The notes under the pieces are model-generated. The model worked only from the letters and a program-made list of their open reading frames with translations, made no database searches and was not told where the DNA came from. Both the position numbers and the translations under genes were made by a program. A stretch of DNA of 64,000 nucleotides from Takakia lepidozioides (lineage: Eukaryota > Streptophyta > Takakiopsida > Takakiales > Takakiaceae), in contig CM060733.1 of the NCBI GenBank assembly GCA_030704615.1, positions 32,550,001-32,614,000 on the forward strand. Reading direction: 5' to 3'. How positions within the stretch are numbered: the first letter of the stretch is position 1; each line of letters opens with the position of its first letter. This document shows positions 30,207-41,432 of the stretch, piece after piece.

Positions 30207-32279
30207 CTACTGGCTCTCCCCCATCCGGCCGACCACTGAACTACCCATCCCCACCCCTACAGATGCACTATCCTCCGTCAATTGTGGCGTCTTGGCCATT
30301 GAGGCCACAAAGGCCTTCCAACCCTGAGTCTTGCAAAAGTTGTGCTCGATGGCGGAGGGAGGCCTCTCAAACTTCTTTTTCTGCACATGACATACAAATG
30401 CAATGACAGGTCATAATTTATAATGGAAGGGAGAAGCTAAAAAGAAGAATGGGTATGACAAGAGAAAGAACACTTACGAATCGGGTGACAAAACTCTTGC
30501 TTCCGCCGGGGCCCCACTTGTGTGTTGATTCCGCACACTTCTCGAGGCGGGCTGCAGTTGCCGCACGTCCCCTTGCGAAGATCTCCGCCTTCAGCTCTTC
30601 CCTCTCCCCTGCGATGAGAGCCTCCCAAGATTCCTGTCCAGCCCCAACAAAGACACTATAAATGTTAATGAACTCCATACCGCAATGAACATGCATTCAA
30701 AGACACCAATGACAAGTGAAGTGCGTCTTACCTTGGTTATTCCATGTGGCATGGTCGTTGGTTCGACCCCTGCCTTGAGTGCCTTGCGAATGGTTTATCG
30801 CGCACGGTACCTCTTGTTCTTGAGGTTCTTTCCCACCAGCTCCAAGAGCTTCCCCTCATTCCACTCACCCGGAAATGTGCCCTCAAGTGCTTGCACAAAT
30901 GCTCGCCTATGGCAATGTGATTGGCGTGGCCAATCAATATGCCAAGGGAACCACCTCGCCGCCAAGTCGAAGGCTACTTTTTTCATGGCCTCCCAATACT
31001 CACCAATGGGGTCACCGACCTTATTGGTCTCTAAGGGGGACACCTTCATCTTTAGCAAATCAAGGTTGCGGGGACCCGAGGTCTTTACCTCGTCCACGCT
31101 CTTCTGAACTACCTCTCCCTTGTCTTTTGTTGCCCCGCTAATGCCCTCCACCGGCTGCACACTCATATGAACTAGCTCCCCCTTGTCTTTTGTTCCCCCA
31201 CTAGTGCCCTCCCCCGGCTGCACCTCTCTCCTTCTACGCCTCTTTCTCTTACGCTCCCTCTCCTGGGCCTGTCCTTTCCCCTTCCCCTCCACTACTTCCC
31301 TACCCTCCTTGATGATTAGGGGAACCTCGAGGACACGACGTCTTTTCCTCTTCCTCTTATTGTCCCTACGGGTAGGCACCACCACTGTCCCTGCTTTGTC
31401 GGTGGCAATCCCACTGCTTGCCACAAGCTTAGCCACGAATGCGCCAAGCTCCTGAACACAAAACCCACAAAAGTAGAAACAAACCAGAAACAAAATGAAA
31501 GGCAAAGGAAAGAAAAAAAGGTGAAGGAAAGAGGCTCACCTTTGCGTCCATGACCTCAATGTTGCCCTCGGTCCCCGCTTGTGCCTCCATAACGCCCTCT
31601 CGGAATAAGGGTGGAAGCCTATCCCATGCACCCAATAGGCTCGCAGGCGGCGCCCCAAAGTCCAGGGTCTTCTTCATTGACCGTTCAGGCGACGGACTTT
31701 GCAAGGGGCCCTCCGTAGCCAGTGTCACCCTCTCCTCTTCCCCCTCCCTTTCCCGTGCCCCCTTATTTCCCTCTTCCCTCTTCTTGTCTTCCTCCCTCTT
31801 CCTTTCCTCCTTCCTCCTCCTTCCTCCTTTGAAGCCTCCCTCTTCTCCCAAGGTGAGGAGGAACCCACCCCCTTCTGAGCCCCCCCCTTATGAGCCCTCT
31901 TGGCTGCAGAAGAAGGGGAAAAAGCATTGGCGGTGGGGCTAAGATCAAGTTGCCCATACCTGGCGGCAGATCTGAGAATGCTCTTCCCCATGTAAAAGTC
32001 AGGGCCCTCCATCAGCCCGTGGGGTGGCATCCCAGCCTGAACATTAGGTGCACCACCCTCAAGTGGAGGCTCATCCCCAGCTTCAACCTTCGAGGGCGTG
32101 GAGGCCTCAACGGCCTTATGGCTTGGTCCTCTCACATAGCCGCCTATAGGGCTGGTGAGTTTGGACCAAGTGGACCGTGTGACACGGCCGTCAATGACGG
32201 GAGCGTTGTCAGGCTTCCCTACCTTAGCGGCAGGCGATTTTTGCTCCTTCGGCGGCCCCTTCTCCTTGTCCTTCGCCAT
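30207..32279 (-). pseudogene. Transposase_24 (Ptta/En/Spm) family gene, four exons, broken
   Basis: Proposed exons are 32279-31540, 31451-30732, 30633-30478 and 30380-30207; exons 2-4 have GT-AG borders in compatible phase. The first exon starts MAKDKEKGPPKEQKSPAAK and becomes Lys/Glu/Arg-rich, and its two halves lie in different frames. Exon 2 has a basic KRKRKRRR stretch, then EYWEAMKKVAFDLAARWFP and LVGKNLKNKRYRAR. A TAA interrupts it at 30797-30795, after which the same frame continues TIRKALKAGVEPTTMPHGIT. Exon 3 ends HKWGPGGSKSFVTRF and exon 4 has the FERPPSAIEHNFCKTQGWKA segment. This is the plant En/Spm-associated DNA-binding protein family, fitting the CACTA context. Confidence 0.75.
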
Positions 32280-32454
32280 ACTACCAGCTTATCCCTGCAC
32301 CCACAACACTACTACCGTGTGATTTCACATGCCAAAAACCAACAAGGCCTGACCCTCCCCCTTCCCCTCTCTTCCTCTCCCTCTATCTTTATGTCTCTAT
32401 ATCTTTGTCTCCCCCTTTCTCTCTCTACTGATAAGCAAAAAATGAAAAGAGGGG

Positions 32455-32762
32455 TGGGGGGGGGGGGGGGGGTGGGTGCTGAGAGCACCAGCACTTGCTG
32501 CTGGTGTCAGCCCCCCACCATTCCTCAAAAAAAAAAAAAAATGTGGGGGGGACTGAGAGCAGTAACAACAAGTACTTGCTGCTGCAGCTCTCAGCACCCC
32601 CACCATTGCCAAAACCAAAAAATGAAAGGTTGGGGGGGGCTAAGACCAGCAACAGCAAGCTGCTTTCAGCACCCCCCACCATTCCACAAACAAAAAACAA
32701 AAAGATGGGGGGGGGAAGTGACTCAGCAGCAGCAGCTGCTGAGTCACTTCCCCCCCCCCCAA
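32455..32762. repeat. cluster of four G-tract/C-tract hairpins
   Basis: Four foldbacks follow each other at about 32455-32520, 32546-32607, 32629-32690 and 32707-32762. The last is nearly perfect: GTGACTCAGCAGCAG and CTGCTGAGTCAC arms flanked by runs of G and C. All are separated by A-rich and CCAT-rich linkers. They belong to the same family as 36120-37050. Confidence 0.8.
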
Positions 32763-33539
32763 CCTTCTTTTTTATTTTTCTTCCCTCTCTCTCCCTCTCT
32801 CTCCCTCCCTCCATGGATTTGGCTGGTTCTTTTAAACCCGATGGTTTAAACCCAGCGATATGTTAATTAATCCCTAATTAACTTCCTTGATATTTCATCC
32901 ATACCGGATGATTTGTTGATGATGAAGTCATCTGATGGTGGATTTACCTTTAACAGAATTCAGCCATACCGGCTGATTTTTTACTTTACGGATGAAGTCC
33001 GAATCTGGTTAATTTCGGTTAACTACCCTACTTGGATTTTTGGTTTATAAGGTCATGAGGTTTCTATCCTAATGAATGCCAAATGATTTTCATCCCTATC
33101 TAGATGTCATCCCTGGCGGATCACATAGGGATGGAAAATCGGGATTTTTTCAACCGTTTGTTGGTGGATTTCATCCCGTGCGGATGAAATCGCAGGGAAA
33201 TAGCTTCATCTCCTCCCTGCCCTAATTTTCTGCACGACAATCGTGCTTAAGGTTTGTTGGAACTGAGGGATGGTGGCGGAGTGCGCATTGAGCCCGATTC
33301 AAGGCCTTTGATTACTATGGTGCTGCGTAATTAAGGTCTGCAGGGTTTTTGGCAAGATTCCAGTACTTTCTTCCTCTCTTGGGGTACACAATGGCGGCAG
33401 TGCCTTCAATTTCCCTATGGCGGTTGTCTCTCATGTTGGCGGGCGATCTACCCAGGTTGCGATCGTTCTTTGTGCCCTTCATTGATCATTAAGATACAGC
33501 GACGCATCTTAAGACCTCAGGGAAGTGAATGAACGTGTT

Positions 33540-33880
33540 AAAATGCTTGGGCAATCCACTCTTTTTGTGATTTGTTGTTTGTTGGTCTTGGGAGCCATTT
33601 CGCAGGCTTCTCTTCAGCAAACCATCAAGGTGATGGCTTGTTTATGCTCTGATTTCTTTCTGCCCCTGCTTTGGAATGCATGTTGTACAGCGATAACAAG
33701 CGTGAGACCTGTGATTCACCTGGGGTTCCACAATCCTTACTAACCTGTTGGTTTTTGTGGGGGCTTGTGATGGGACCAGGTGAGGGTCCTCACTCAATAT
33801 GAATTTCAAAGCTTGAAGGTGATTGGAATCGAGTTGAAGAAGCGACGCCATGACATCTGTATCTTTGGGGGAGAATAAAC
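33540..33880 (+). pseudogene. possible two-exon gene fragment with a signal peptide
   Basis: Exon A (about 33540-33629) encodes MLGQSTLFVICCLLVLGAIS followed by QASLQQTIK, a convincing signal peptide, and ends before GTGATG. Exon B (33780-33878) begins after ACCAG and reads VRVLTQYEFQSLKVIGIELK and on to TAA. Phases are compatible. It lies inside the CACTA-type region and may be a captured host fragment, or a small secreted-protein gene. I do not recognise the family, and the splice sites are judged by eye only. Confidence 0.35.
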
Positions 33881-34563
33881 CTTCCTTCCTCTTTCCCTTG
33901 ATCTTGATGGCTCTTGTTCTTAACCTGGTATGGTGGACACTCAGTCATTTGGGTGCTTCTCTCTTGTTCCCTGTGGCATCTTGTTGTGACGGTGGAGCAT
34001 TTGTGTGACAAGCTGGTGGCTTTAAGATATCTGGTGCCAAATAGCAAAGTGGGGCAGATCTATTTTTTTTTTACCAGACAGTGTCCTTTATTGTAAACAC
34101 TGGTAAGCCTGGTCTCTTTTTACGAGCAGGCTGGTTTAGGATATCTGGTGCCATGTAATCTTGTAGGATGGCTCTTCTTTGGCCAGATAATATCCTTGGT
34201 TACAAGCCCTTGGTTACTCGGCTTTTGTAATGGACAATGTCCATGATGGTAAGCCTTTGTTGTTTGTTAAGAAGCTGATTCAGACCCGGATGTTCAGGTT
34301 GCCTTAGGATAAATGATACCATGGCGACTTATGGACCTGTTGGAATGAACAATTCAGACCCTGTGTGTTTTCTATGAATGGGTTGATGGCCTATAAATTT
34401 GATCACAACCTATTATGGTAATGATATCATTGCCCCAGACCTTGAACCTGGTCTTGGGGCTGATAGCATGATGTGGGAGCACCACCAATGCACTTACACA
34501 CCCGCCCCAGATCTGAACCAGATCATAGGGCAAAAAGCATGGTGTCAAGAACTGACTTGATGT

Positions 34564-35069
34564 TTATTTTAGGGCAGACTGGTTATACTCTGATCGATCT
34601 TCAATGGCTGTGGCCGCCCATAGTAGTTTGTAAAGTACTGCCCCTACTCTCATAGGTACAGATAAGCTCTTTCGATACTTGGTATCCTGCATCTTTATAA
34701 CTAGTGCAAGAGTATTGCACAACCACTCAAACGTGCCTGAGCTCATCTTCATGATATCTAGCCATCTTTCATTGTCATACTGTAGTCCTCAAACCACGTT
34801 CTCGACCTATGCTTGACCCACATCCCTGAAGATGGACGAGCTCTTGGCTTGAATTTCATAATTGTGAGAAGCCGCTGCAAAGAGCTCCTACATGCAATGA
34901 GGTTGATATTTGGATCCTCCTCCTCGAATAGGCCAACATCATGCAAGAATGATGGTAAAGCCTCTTGTGAGTATGTCTTGATCCCAAACAGCTCTGGAGC
35001 CTCCATAAGCATGAATTGCAAAAATAGCATGATCTCTCCCATGGCGGACAACATTTTGTCACTTGTCAT
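34564..35069 (-). pseudogene. PIF/Harbinger transposase N-terminal fragment
   Basis: From the ATG at 35069 the minus strand encodes a Met-rich N-terminus, then RTWFEDY. One frame change near 34770 leads to NERWLDIMKMSSGTFEWLC and ALVIKMQDTKYRKSLSVPMR, ending GAVLYKLLWAATA. The order of a Trp-rich start, a TFEWLC helix, DT-RK and P-RVG---L-LA is that of the N-terminal region of plant Harbinger transposases. The catalytic DDE part was not found downstream. It is a fragment nested in the CACTA region. Confidence 0.6.
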
Positions 35070-36110
35070 CGTTCAAATCACCCCCTTGATTGGGCAAAAA
35101 GGAATAGTAAGACAGCCCAAAAAACACTGCCACTATAAAACCTGTAATAGGCCTTTTTCAGATTGATTCCTCACAAAACTAAAAGGCAGGCATGACTTGG
35201 CTAAAGGGATCAGATATTGCCTAAGTGGCAGCTCACTCCAAGACTGGAACATCTAAACTGTGAGGTCAACCTTTCCTTGTTGACAGCAAAAACAAACCTC
35301 CCCCAGGTAAAATGCTTTGTACTGGCGTATAGCGAACCTGTAGTGAACCCCTACATTAGCAATCAGAGACACTCATGGAGTCTAGGGGAAAAACCCCATT
35401 ATCAACCAAAAAAGAGAACTCTCTCTCCCTCCCTCCTTTATGATAAAATGTTGATGCCAGCCACGGACAACACTGAATCAATATCACATCTACAAGAAGA
35501 AATTAGAGTTGGGAGTTACCTTGCGGCGCAGACCAGCCAAGCTGAACAAATATTTCTTGCTATGAAAAGTGGTCAATGGTTCCTTATTTGGACATGGACA
35601 CTTGCTGATCAATCACCCTGATATGGCATTATACAAAGAACCCAAAGCCGAACTAGGTTATGGGCCAAAAAAGTATGGTGGATCTGGTTAAGACACGGTG
35701 TGTAAGATGCCAATATAAACAGGTTGTAGCATTGAAGTGGTGATGATGATAAACAAAGGAAAATTGGAATCTGGCTTCCAGACCCTCTTTTTAATCATAT
35801 GTGGCACATTTTAGCAACTTGAAACAAAATTTTCTTGCTATGTGCAGTGGTAAATGGATATCTATATGTTCCCACCCCCCACCCTGAGATTTCATTGACT
35901 TTGAAGTCTGGGATTTGTCATAAAGCTGACTTGTGAATGAAGAATGGTTGATAATGCCTTGTTATGAGGCTGATTTGTCGTTAATTTTACAATGACCTTG
36001 TCAGGTCTTTGTCCATGTCTCAACAAGACATAAGTATCTTCCCTCTGTCCCTCTGTCTCCCTCTGTCCCATCAGGATGTGGAGAGAGAGGGACTGTTGAG
36101 GGGGAAAAAA
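35070..36110. other. no supported gene
   Basis: Short frames in both directions without motifs. It separates the Harbinger fragment from the CT-rich hairpin array. Confidence 0.4.
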
Positions 36111-36119
36111 AAAAAAAAA

Positions 36120-37050
36120 CGATGGGGTGGTGGAGCAGCTGGCACCCCCCCACATTTTTATTTTTATTTTTCCCCCTCAACAGTCCATCTCTCTCCCGCT
36201 CTGCCTTGCTGCCTCTCTCCCTCTCTCTCCCTCTGTCCCATCACGATGTGGAGAGAGAGGGAGAGAGAGGGAGCAGCTGCTCAATCACTCCCCCCCCGGC
36301 CATTTTTTTATTTTTTTATTTTTTTATTTTTTTATTTTTTTCCCCCCTCATCTCTCCCTCTGTCTCCCTCTCTCTCTCCCTCTCTCGCTCTGTCACCCCC
36401 CCCCCACCATTTTTTTTTGTTTTTCATCTTCTTCTTTTTTTCATCTCCCTCTGTCCCTTTGTCCCTCTCTGTTTCTCTTTTCCCTCTGCTGGGGAGAGAT
36501 GAGGGAAAGAAAAAGAAAAAGAAAATGGGGGGGGGGGGGGGGTGACTGAGCAGCATGAGCTGCTGCTGCTCAGTCACCCCCCCCCCCCCCCCCCACCTGC
36601 TTTTTTTTTGTTTTTTCCGTCATCACTCCCTCTCTCCCTCTCTCTCCACATCCTGATGGGACAGAGGGAGAGATGCGGGAAAAGAGGGAGAGAGAGGGAG
36701 AGAAGGAGAGAGGGACTGTTGAGGGGGAAAAAAAAATAAAAAAATGGGGGGGGAGGGAGCGTCGCATGAAGATGTCGAGAGAGAGAGAGGGAGGGAGAAA
36801 GAGGGAGTGAGGAGGGAAAAAAAAACTAAAAAAGAAGGTGGGGGGGGGGGGAGTGACTGAGCAGCTGCTCAGATGCTGGTGCTGCTCAGTCACTCCCCCC
36901 CCCCCACCTTCTTTTTTATTTTATTTTTCCCTCATTTCTCCATCTCTTTCCTCCATCTGTCCCTGTCCCTCTGCTGCTCACAAAAGAAAAAAACCAGAGA
37001 GGGGCTGAGCTGCTGCTGCTCAGTCACACCCCCCCCCCCCCCCCACTTTT
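36120..37050. repeat. CT/GA-rich tract with at least five G/C-tract hairpins
   Basis: Hairpins near 36125-36165, 36262-36300, 36526-36596, 36839-36906 and 37001-37045 share the core GTGACTGAGCAGC...GCTGCTCAGTCAC between runs of G and C. A- or T-runs and CTCTCTCCCTC microsatellite lie outside. The many long frames here in all directions are composition artefacts. The repeated modular order suggests a family rather than random simple sequence. Confidence 0.8.
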
Positions 37051-37204
37051 TATTTTATTTTCTTGGCCCCCTCTATCCCTCTCCCTCCCTCTCTCCCGTC
37101 TATCCCTGTCCCTCTCTCTCCCTCGTTCTCCCTCTCTCTCCTTCTCCTTTGTGCAGGTCCCCAAAAAAAAAAAAAAAACTCTCCCTCTCTTTCTCTCTCT
37201 CCCT

Positions 37205-37335
37205 CTATCTCCATGAAATTGAAACTGAAGAACACTTCTTCTATTGTCCTATATACTATAAGATCCGTGGGGATTCCACTGTCTACTCCGTGGAACCCAA
37301 ACTCTCATTGAAATCTCTCATTATGAAGATCAGAA
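37205..37335 (+). pseudogene. LINE zinc-knuckle (zf-RVT) remnant
   Basis: HEIETEEHFFYCPIYYKI resembles the ET-EH-F--CP--Y motif at the end of plant LINE ORF2. It is followed by about 25 coding-like residues ending IRNAW, then GC-rich repeats. It may be part of the same LINE as 38160-39105, split by a later insertion. Confidence 0.5.
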
Positions 37336-37362
37336 ATGCATGGCTGCTTACCTGCAGTTGGG

Positions 37363-38030
37363 CGCCTCACGCAGCAACTCCTTCATGTTGGCGTTCCGCT
37401 GGCGCTCCGCCACCAGGTCGCGTGGGCACACTCCCTCGCTCAAACAACAAAAAAGGGAGAAGACGGAGAGAGAGAGCAAGGGACAGAGATAAGGGCGAAA
37501 GGGAGAGTGAGAGCTAAGAGGGAGAATGAGAGAGAGAGAAGGAGAGGGAGGGCAACTCCCTCACGCGGCAGCTCCTTCACGCTGGCGGTCCCTCCCGCGG
37601 CGCTAGCGTTCAGCTGGCGCTCCACCAGCAGGTCACGGGGGCGCGCTCCCAGCTCGCTCAAACAACAAAAAACAACAAAATGACATAGAAGAGGGAGAGA
37701 GAGTGTGAGGGAGAGGGATTAGGACGAGAGGGAGAGTGAGAGAGAGGGCGCGCGTGGGTTTGAACGCCGTGGCACGTCAGTGTTGCATCACCGCCACCGG
37801 AAAACGCCTCGGCACGCGGGGGTAGTTGCGCCCGGGAGAGCTCGAGAGCAAAAAAAACAAAGCAGGGATGGAGGGAGGGGAGGGAGGAAGAGTGAGAGGA
37901 GGAGGGTGAGGGAGAGAGAGATCAGATAGAGAGATTGAGAGGGGGAGTGAGAGGCGGTCGGTGCAGCCGCGGTGCGCCAGTGTGGCGACCCCACCGGAAA
38001 ACCTCAGCGGCGATCAGGCGCCTTCGCGAA
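37363..38030. repeat. two sets of diverged direct repeats
   Basis: TCACGC-GCAACTCCTTCA-type blocks ending GCTCAAACAACAAAA occur at 37363-37450 and 37558-37675. GTGCGCCAGTG/ CACCGGAAAACC-type blocks occur at about 37765-37815 and 37963-38015. GA-rich simple sequence fills the gaps. The arrangement suggests internal duplication of a small element. Confidence 0.45.
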
Positions 38031-38159
38031 GGGGGGAGAGAAGGGGAGAGAAGGGTGGCCACCTTGGCAGGAGGAGGATCCGCTGCGACGTTGGGGAATC
38101 GCACGAGCGTCGCTGCCTCAGGGGGACGTCGCACGGCAGTCGCAGCAATCTGGCTGTTA

Positions 38160-39105
38160 GAGTCTGGCACTTTGTTCTTGGTTTCTACTCCCGTTGGAAT
38201 AGCTTCCCCTCTCCCCCCCCCACCTTCTTTGTTGCTTCTGAATTTCACAGTGGGTCAAGTGCAGACTGTCTGCCCGGTTTGGGCTGCTCTTAGAGCGCTT
38301 ACCTTGTGGAAATTATGGAAAACAAGATGTGCTTGGGTTTATGAGGGAAAACCCCCCAGGGGCAGATCGGTATTATTCAATACTTACCAAGATCTGTTGA
38401 CTGAGGGGCGAAAGGCTTGGTTAACTGTCTGTGCAGCTGTTTCCAGAACTTCAGAGCAGCGAGGGAGGAAATTGCTTCAAGACTTCCATGACACCTTGGG
38501 CAAAAGCAGCATGCTCGACGCCGGTTTTTCCAACTCTAAATTCACTTTGGCAACATTCCATCCACTCTCAATGGGAGGTCCCCTGGTGAAGGTGATGAGG
38601 GAGATTGCAACTGGCGCCATAAATGTGCTAGAGCCCCCAAATTCCGCGCGCAGCTACAGTTCTAGAAGTCTGGCATCTGCATTCGTCTCTGCGATGGTTT
38701 CGAGTTGCATCACCCTCAAATCTACTTCCACCATCCCCACGCATCCCTTGCCGGTTTCAAGTCTCTTTCAAGACTTAGCTCATTGCTTTTTCCTGACATT
38801 GTCTAATTCCCTTCAGTGAATCCTTGCTTCTGATCCCCCCCCCCCACATCCCTACCACATCTCTCTCGGCCCCCACACCGCTCTCTCGACCCTTCCTTCT
38901 CAAAGTCATCTCTTTGGGTTTCCTTGCTCCTTTCCCTTAGCATGTTCGCTATGGTTCCGGGGAAGTTCCCCCTCGGCAAGCCTCACGCCCCGGGTGGTTA
39001 TTTTTTCCACCCGTGTGTAGCTCCTTCTTATTTAATTTGATCAACATGGCTTCTGTCCCTTAAAGAAAATAAAAATAAAATAAAATAAAAACCGATTTTC
39101 CTTAA
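38160..39105 (+). pseudogene. LINE 3' end with A-rich tail
   Basis: The frame to 38819 includes VWAALRALTLWKLWKTRC and LLTEGRKAWLTVCAAVS, typical of the region after the zinc knuckle of plant LINE ORF2. After the stop comes a ~200-base 3' UTR and an A-rich tail with AATAAAATAAAATAAAA near 39070-39090, the usual LINE terminus. No clear flanking target duplication was recognised. Confidence 0.65.
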
Positions 39106-40700
39106 GTAAAACATATATTTAAAAAAAGAAAAGAAAAAGGAAGACTCTGCTGGACTTGCTCTAAGTTCTCTGTCTCGCAAGTCTCGCAGCGGAGCGATTG
39201 CGATCGCGGGTGAGCGAGGTGCAAGCTCATTCTTCGATTTTTGGTTTTGCGGTTTCATGAGTAGATCTGTCTCTTCTCCTCAGATTTTCCTGTTCGGTTT
39301 CTCTCTCTTGTTTTGAATTGAGTATTCTCGTCCCCTCTGTCTCTTCTTTGTTTGTGCCCTAGCAAGTTCTACTTTGAGGGAGTTTGCATAGTATGTGCAC
39401 TCGTTTATAGCTTTTGGTCGAACGCCATCATTTTGCACCAGGAGATTGGTCTGCATTTTAGGTTTCTTTGGGGTAGTCTGTCTCTTCGTCATCCGCCGTG
39501 TCGTGGCTTGCTTACACTGACCCTGTTATATATGCCAGCTTACTCATTCTTTTAGTACTTCTTATCTACTTCCCGATCCACTGCACTGTCGATTAATTTC
39601 TGCCAATGACCAGTAATCGTATTTGTTGGGTTTGGGGGTTTGCAGATGATTACTGATACGGATCTTGGGTTCTTTGCTAACTTTTTGGGGATTTGCATAT
39701 TTGTGTTGGTGATCGCGTACCATTATGTGGTAGCGGATCCCAAGTATGAGACAGTGTGACAGACGAGCACTGCATGCAGGAGAGTTCTGAAGTCTACTAC
39801 CATGAAATGAAAGAAGTGGCACCTTTTCCTTAGTGTCAAATGAATTGGAAAGAGTAGACTTACATCAGTTAATGTTCTCTAGTTACAGGAAAGGGCATGA
39901 GCTTGTGATGGGCTTGTCAGATCATGGATGTCATCTCCAAATGTTTTGGGGCACTGAGGTTTCAATCTGTCCTTAAGACTGTGTTGTGAGAAGGGTAGAC
40001 ATCCCTGAAACAGAGGAAGTTTTTGTCTTTTGACTCCACGTTTCCATCTGTTTCTTCTGGTCAAAATTGGGTCTGTTCGAGTATGCATGCAGTTCACAGT
40101 GGTTTATTTACCCCTACATGATTAGGTAGAGAAGTGAAAGAGTCATGGAGTTGCAGGCCTGGGGCAGATGTATGGAATTGAGTCGCTGGTTGCACTTCTG
40201 CCTTGGTGATTGCAAAGTTGGTTCATTACATGTTGTGTGCTCTGAAAGAAAGACAGTCTTGGAAGAACCGGTCAATGTTCCTTTCTAGAGCTCACTGCTA
40301 GAGGAAAAAAAGGCTTCCATAGTAACAATTGATTTCATCAGTGCTGTTGGTAAGTTAATGAGGATAGCAGAGGGCTGTACTCGCACATCCAATAGGTATG
40401 TTTAAGGGGATCTGGGGCGCCACTATAGGGTCTCTTATTGTTCCTGTGTGTGAGTGTTATACAATCTGTATTTTAGTTGTGTGTCGAACTCGATGCTTCT
40501 TTGTGTCATCCTCCTTAGCATGTGCTGACATGCCAAAAACTACTGTTTGGTCTCAGTTGAAAGCGGGTGATTTCGCAACAGTCCTCCAGTTTGTTGAACT
40601 TCACAAAAGAAGTCCATATTCTAGCCCTTAGGTTTTGCCAATTGAACATTTCATGGATTCTCAATTTGCTTTTGTTGCCACAAGTGACAGGTCTCACACC
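39106..40700. other. no supported gene
   Basis: Contains only short frames, none with motifs. The right part is the 3' flank of the SARAF-like gene. Confidence 0.4.
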
Positions 40701-40703
40701 ATG

Positions 40704-41432
40704 TCATGAAGCTTCAGTTGTTGGATTGTTGCTACCACTAAAATGGACATGGCTGCGGGGTGTGCTAGTCCCTGAGTTTAAGTCCTCTCCTTTCCAAGCT
40801 CTTCTTGCCCGAGAGACCTGGGCAATCAACCCTTGGGCCTGCTGTGTCACCCCTGGAGCTTGGCCCTTCGCATGCAAAGACAAGTTATGGTAGATGAGGT
40901 ATGAGATTACACCGATCACAACCACCCAGCTTGCAGTCCAACCCCTCATATCAGGTTCTGTACCCCTGGCTCCGTCATCTCGACCACTACCATATGGTGA
41001 CCATCCAACATGGACCAGGCTAAACTGAAGCCCACAGCTTCCTTCCAAGATGTTCTCGTCTGCGGCAGATAGGAAGCCCTCACAATTGATCACAGGTTCA
41101 TCAAAGCGCAGGTCTCTTGGCAAATCTGTCTCACACCGCCATCTTGAGTTTTGACCGTCTGCTTTTATGTTGTGGCACCTCACCATCTCTGGCTCAAATT
41201 CACATCCTGCCAAACACCGAAGCTGTGGAATGGGCGCTGACCTTCGGTAGGTGGTGGCACGACCTTTAAGAAATAGTAGAGGTGTTGAGGCCTCTACAGT
41301 TGTGGACGTGCCGTGGGGAGGTCCACTGTTGGGTGGTATTGCATAACTTCTTACCACTTCCATCAGCACTGTTGATACAACTAATGTGTACAAAACCCTC
41401 TTCCATAGGGAATCTTGTTTGGTAAAATTCAT
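40704..41432 (-). CDS. SARAF-like ER membrane protein
   Basis: Single-exon ORF of 242 residues from ATG at 41432 (the open frame extends upstream only through non-ATG codons). It resembles the store-operated calcium entry-associated regulatory factor family, which in animals sits in the ER membrane and restrains STIM-Orai calcium entry. A signal peptide is seen at about 10-30. The luminal domain holds six Cys (73, 77, 86, 100, 117, 133) in PIPQLRCLAGC, MVRCHNI, WRCETDLP, VINCEGF and GSCGLQF. A transmembrane helix follows at about 166-182 (TASWVVVIGVISYLIYH), then a basic Ser/Thr-rich tail. Plants generally lack clear STIM, so the role here may differ. No defects are seen. Confidence 0.85.
   Translation of the reverse strand: MNFTKQDSLWKRVLYTLVVSTVLMEVVRSYAIPPNSGPPHGTSTTVEASTPLLFLKGRATTYRRSAPIPQLRCLAGCEFEPEMVRCHNIKADGQNSRWRCETDLPRDLRFDEPVINCEGFLSAADENILEGSCGLQFSLVHVGWSPYGSGRDDGARGTEPDMRGWTASWVVVIGVISYLIYHNLSLHAKGQAPGVTQQAQGLIAQVSRARRAWKGEDLNSGTSTPRSHVHFSGSNNPTTEAS

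Larger units (their letters stand above)
29182..38156. mobile_element. CACTA-type DNA transposon, nested and decayed; right end tentative
   Basis: The left end reads CACTACTACATTTGGGGGG (29182), followed by many GCGACG/CGTCGC subterminal motifs, as in plant CACTA (En/Spm) elements. TTA precedes it (29179-29181). A second GCGACG cluster ends at about 38143 and another TTA lies at 38157-38159 directly before LINE-like coding sequence, so the right end may be at 38156, although a matching inverted terminus is not readable. Inside are a Transposase_24-type gene, a Harbinger fragment and hairpin arrays. No DDE transposase (TNPD) was found, so it is non-autonomous. Confidence 0.55.

Noticed and set aside
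31183-32866. Plus-strand frames opposite the Transposase_24 gene
   Set aside because: They are shadows of the minus-strand exons, which carry the recognisable family motifs and matching splice sites.
36009-37060. Overlapping frames rich in Ser, Pro, Leu and Phe on both strands
   Set aside because: They lie in CT/GA microsatellite and homopolymer runs; all frames look alike and have no domain.
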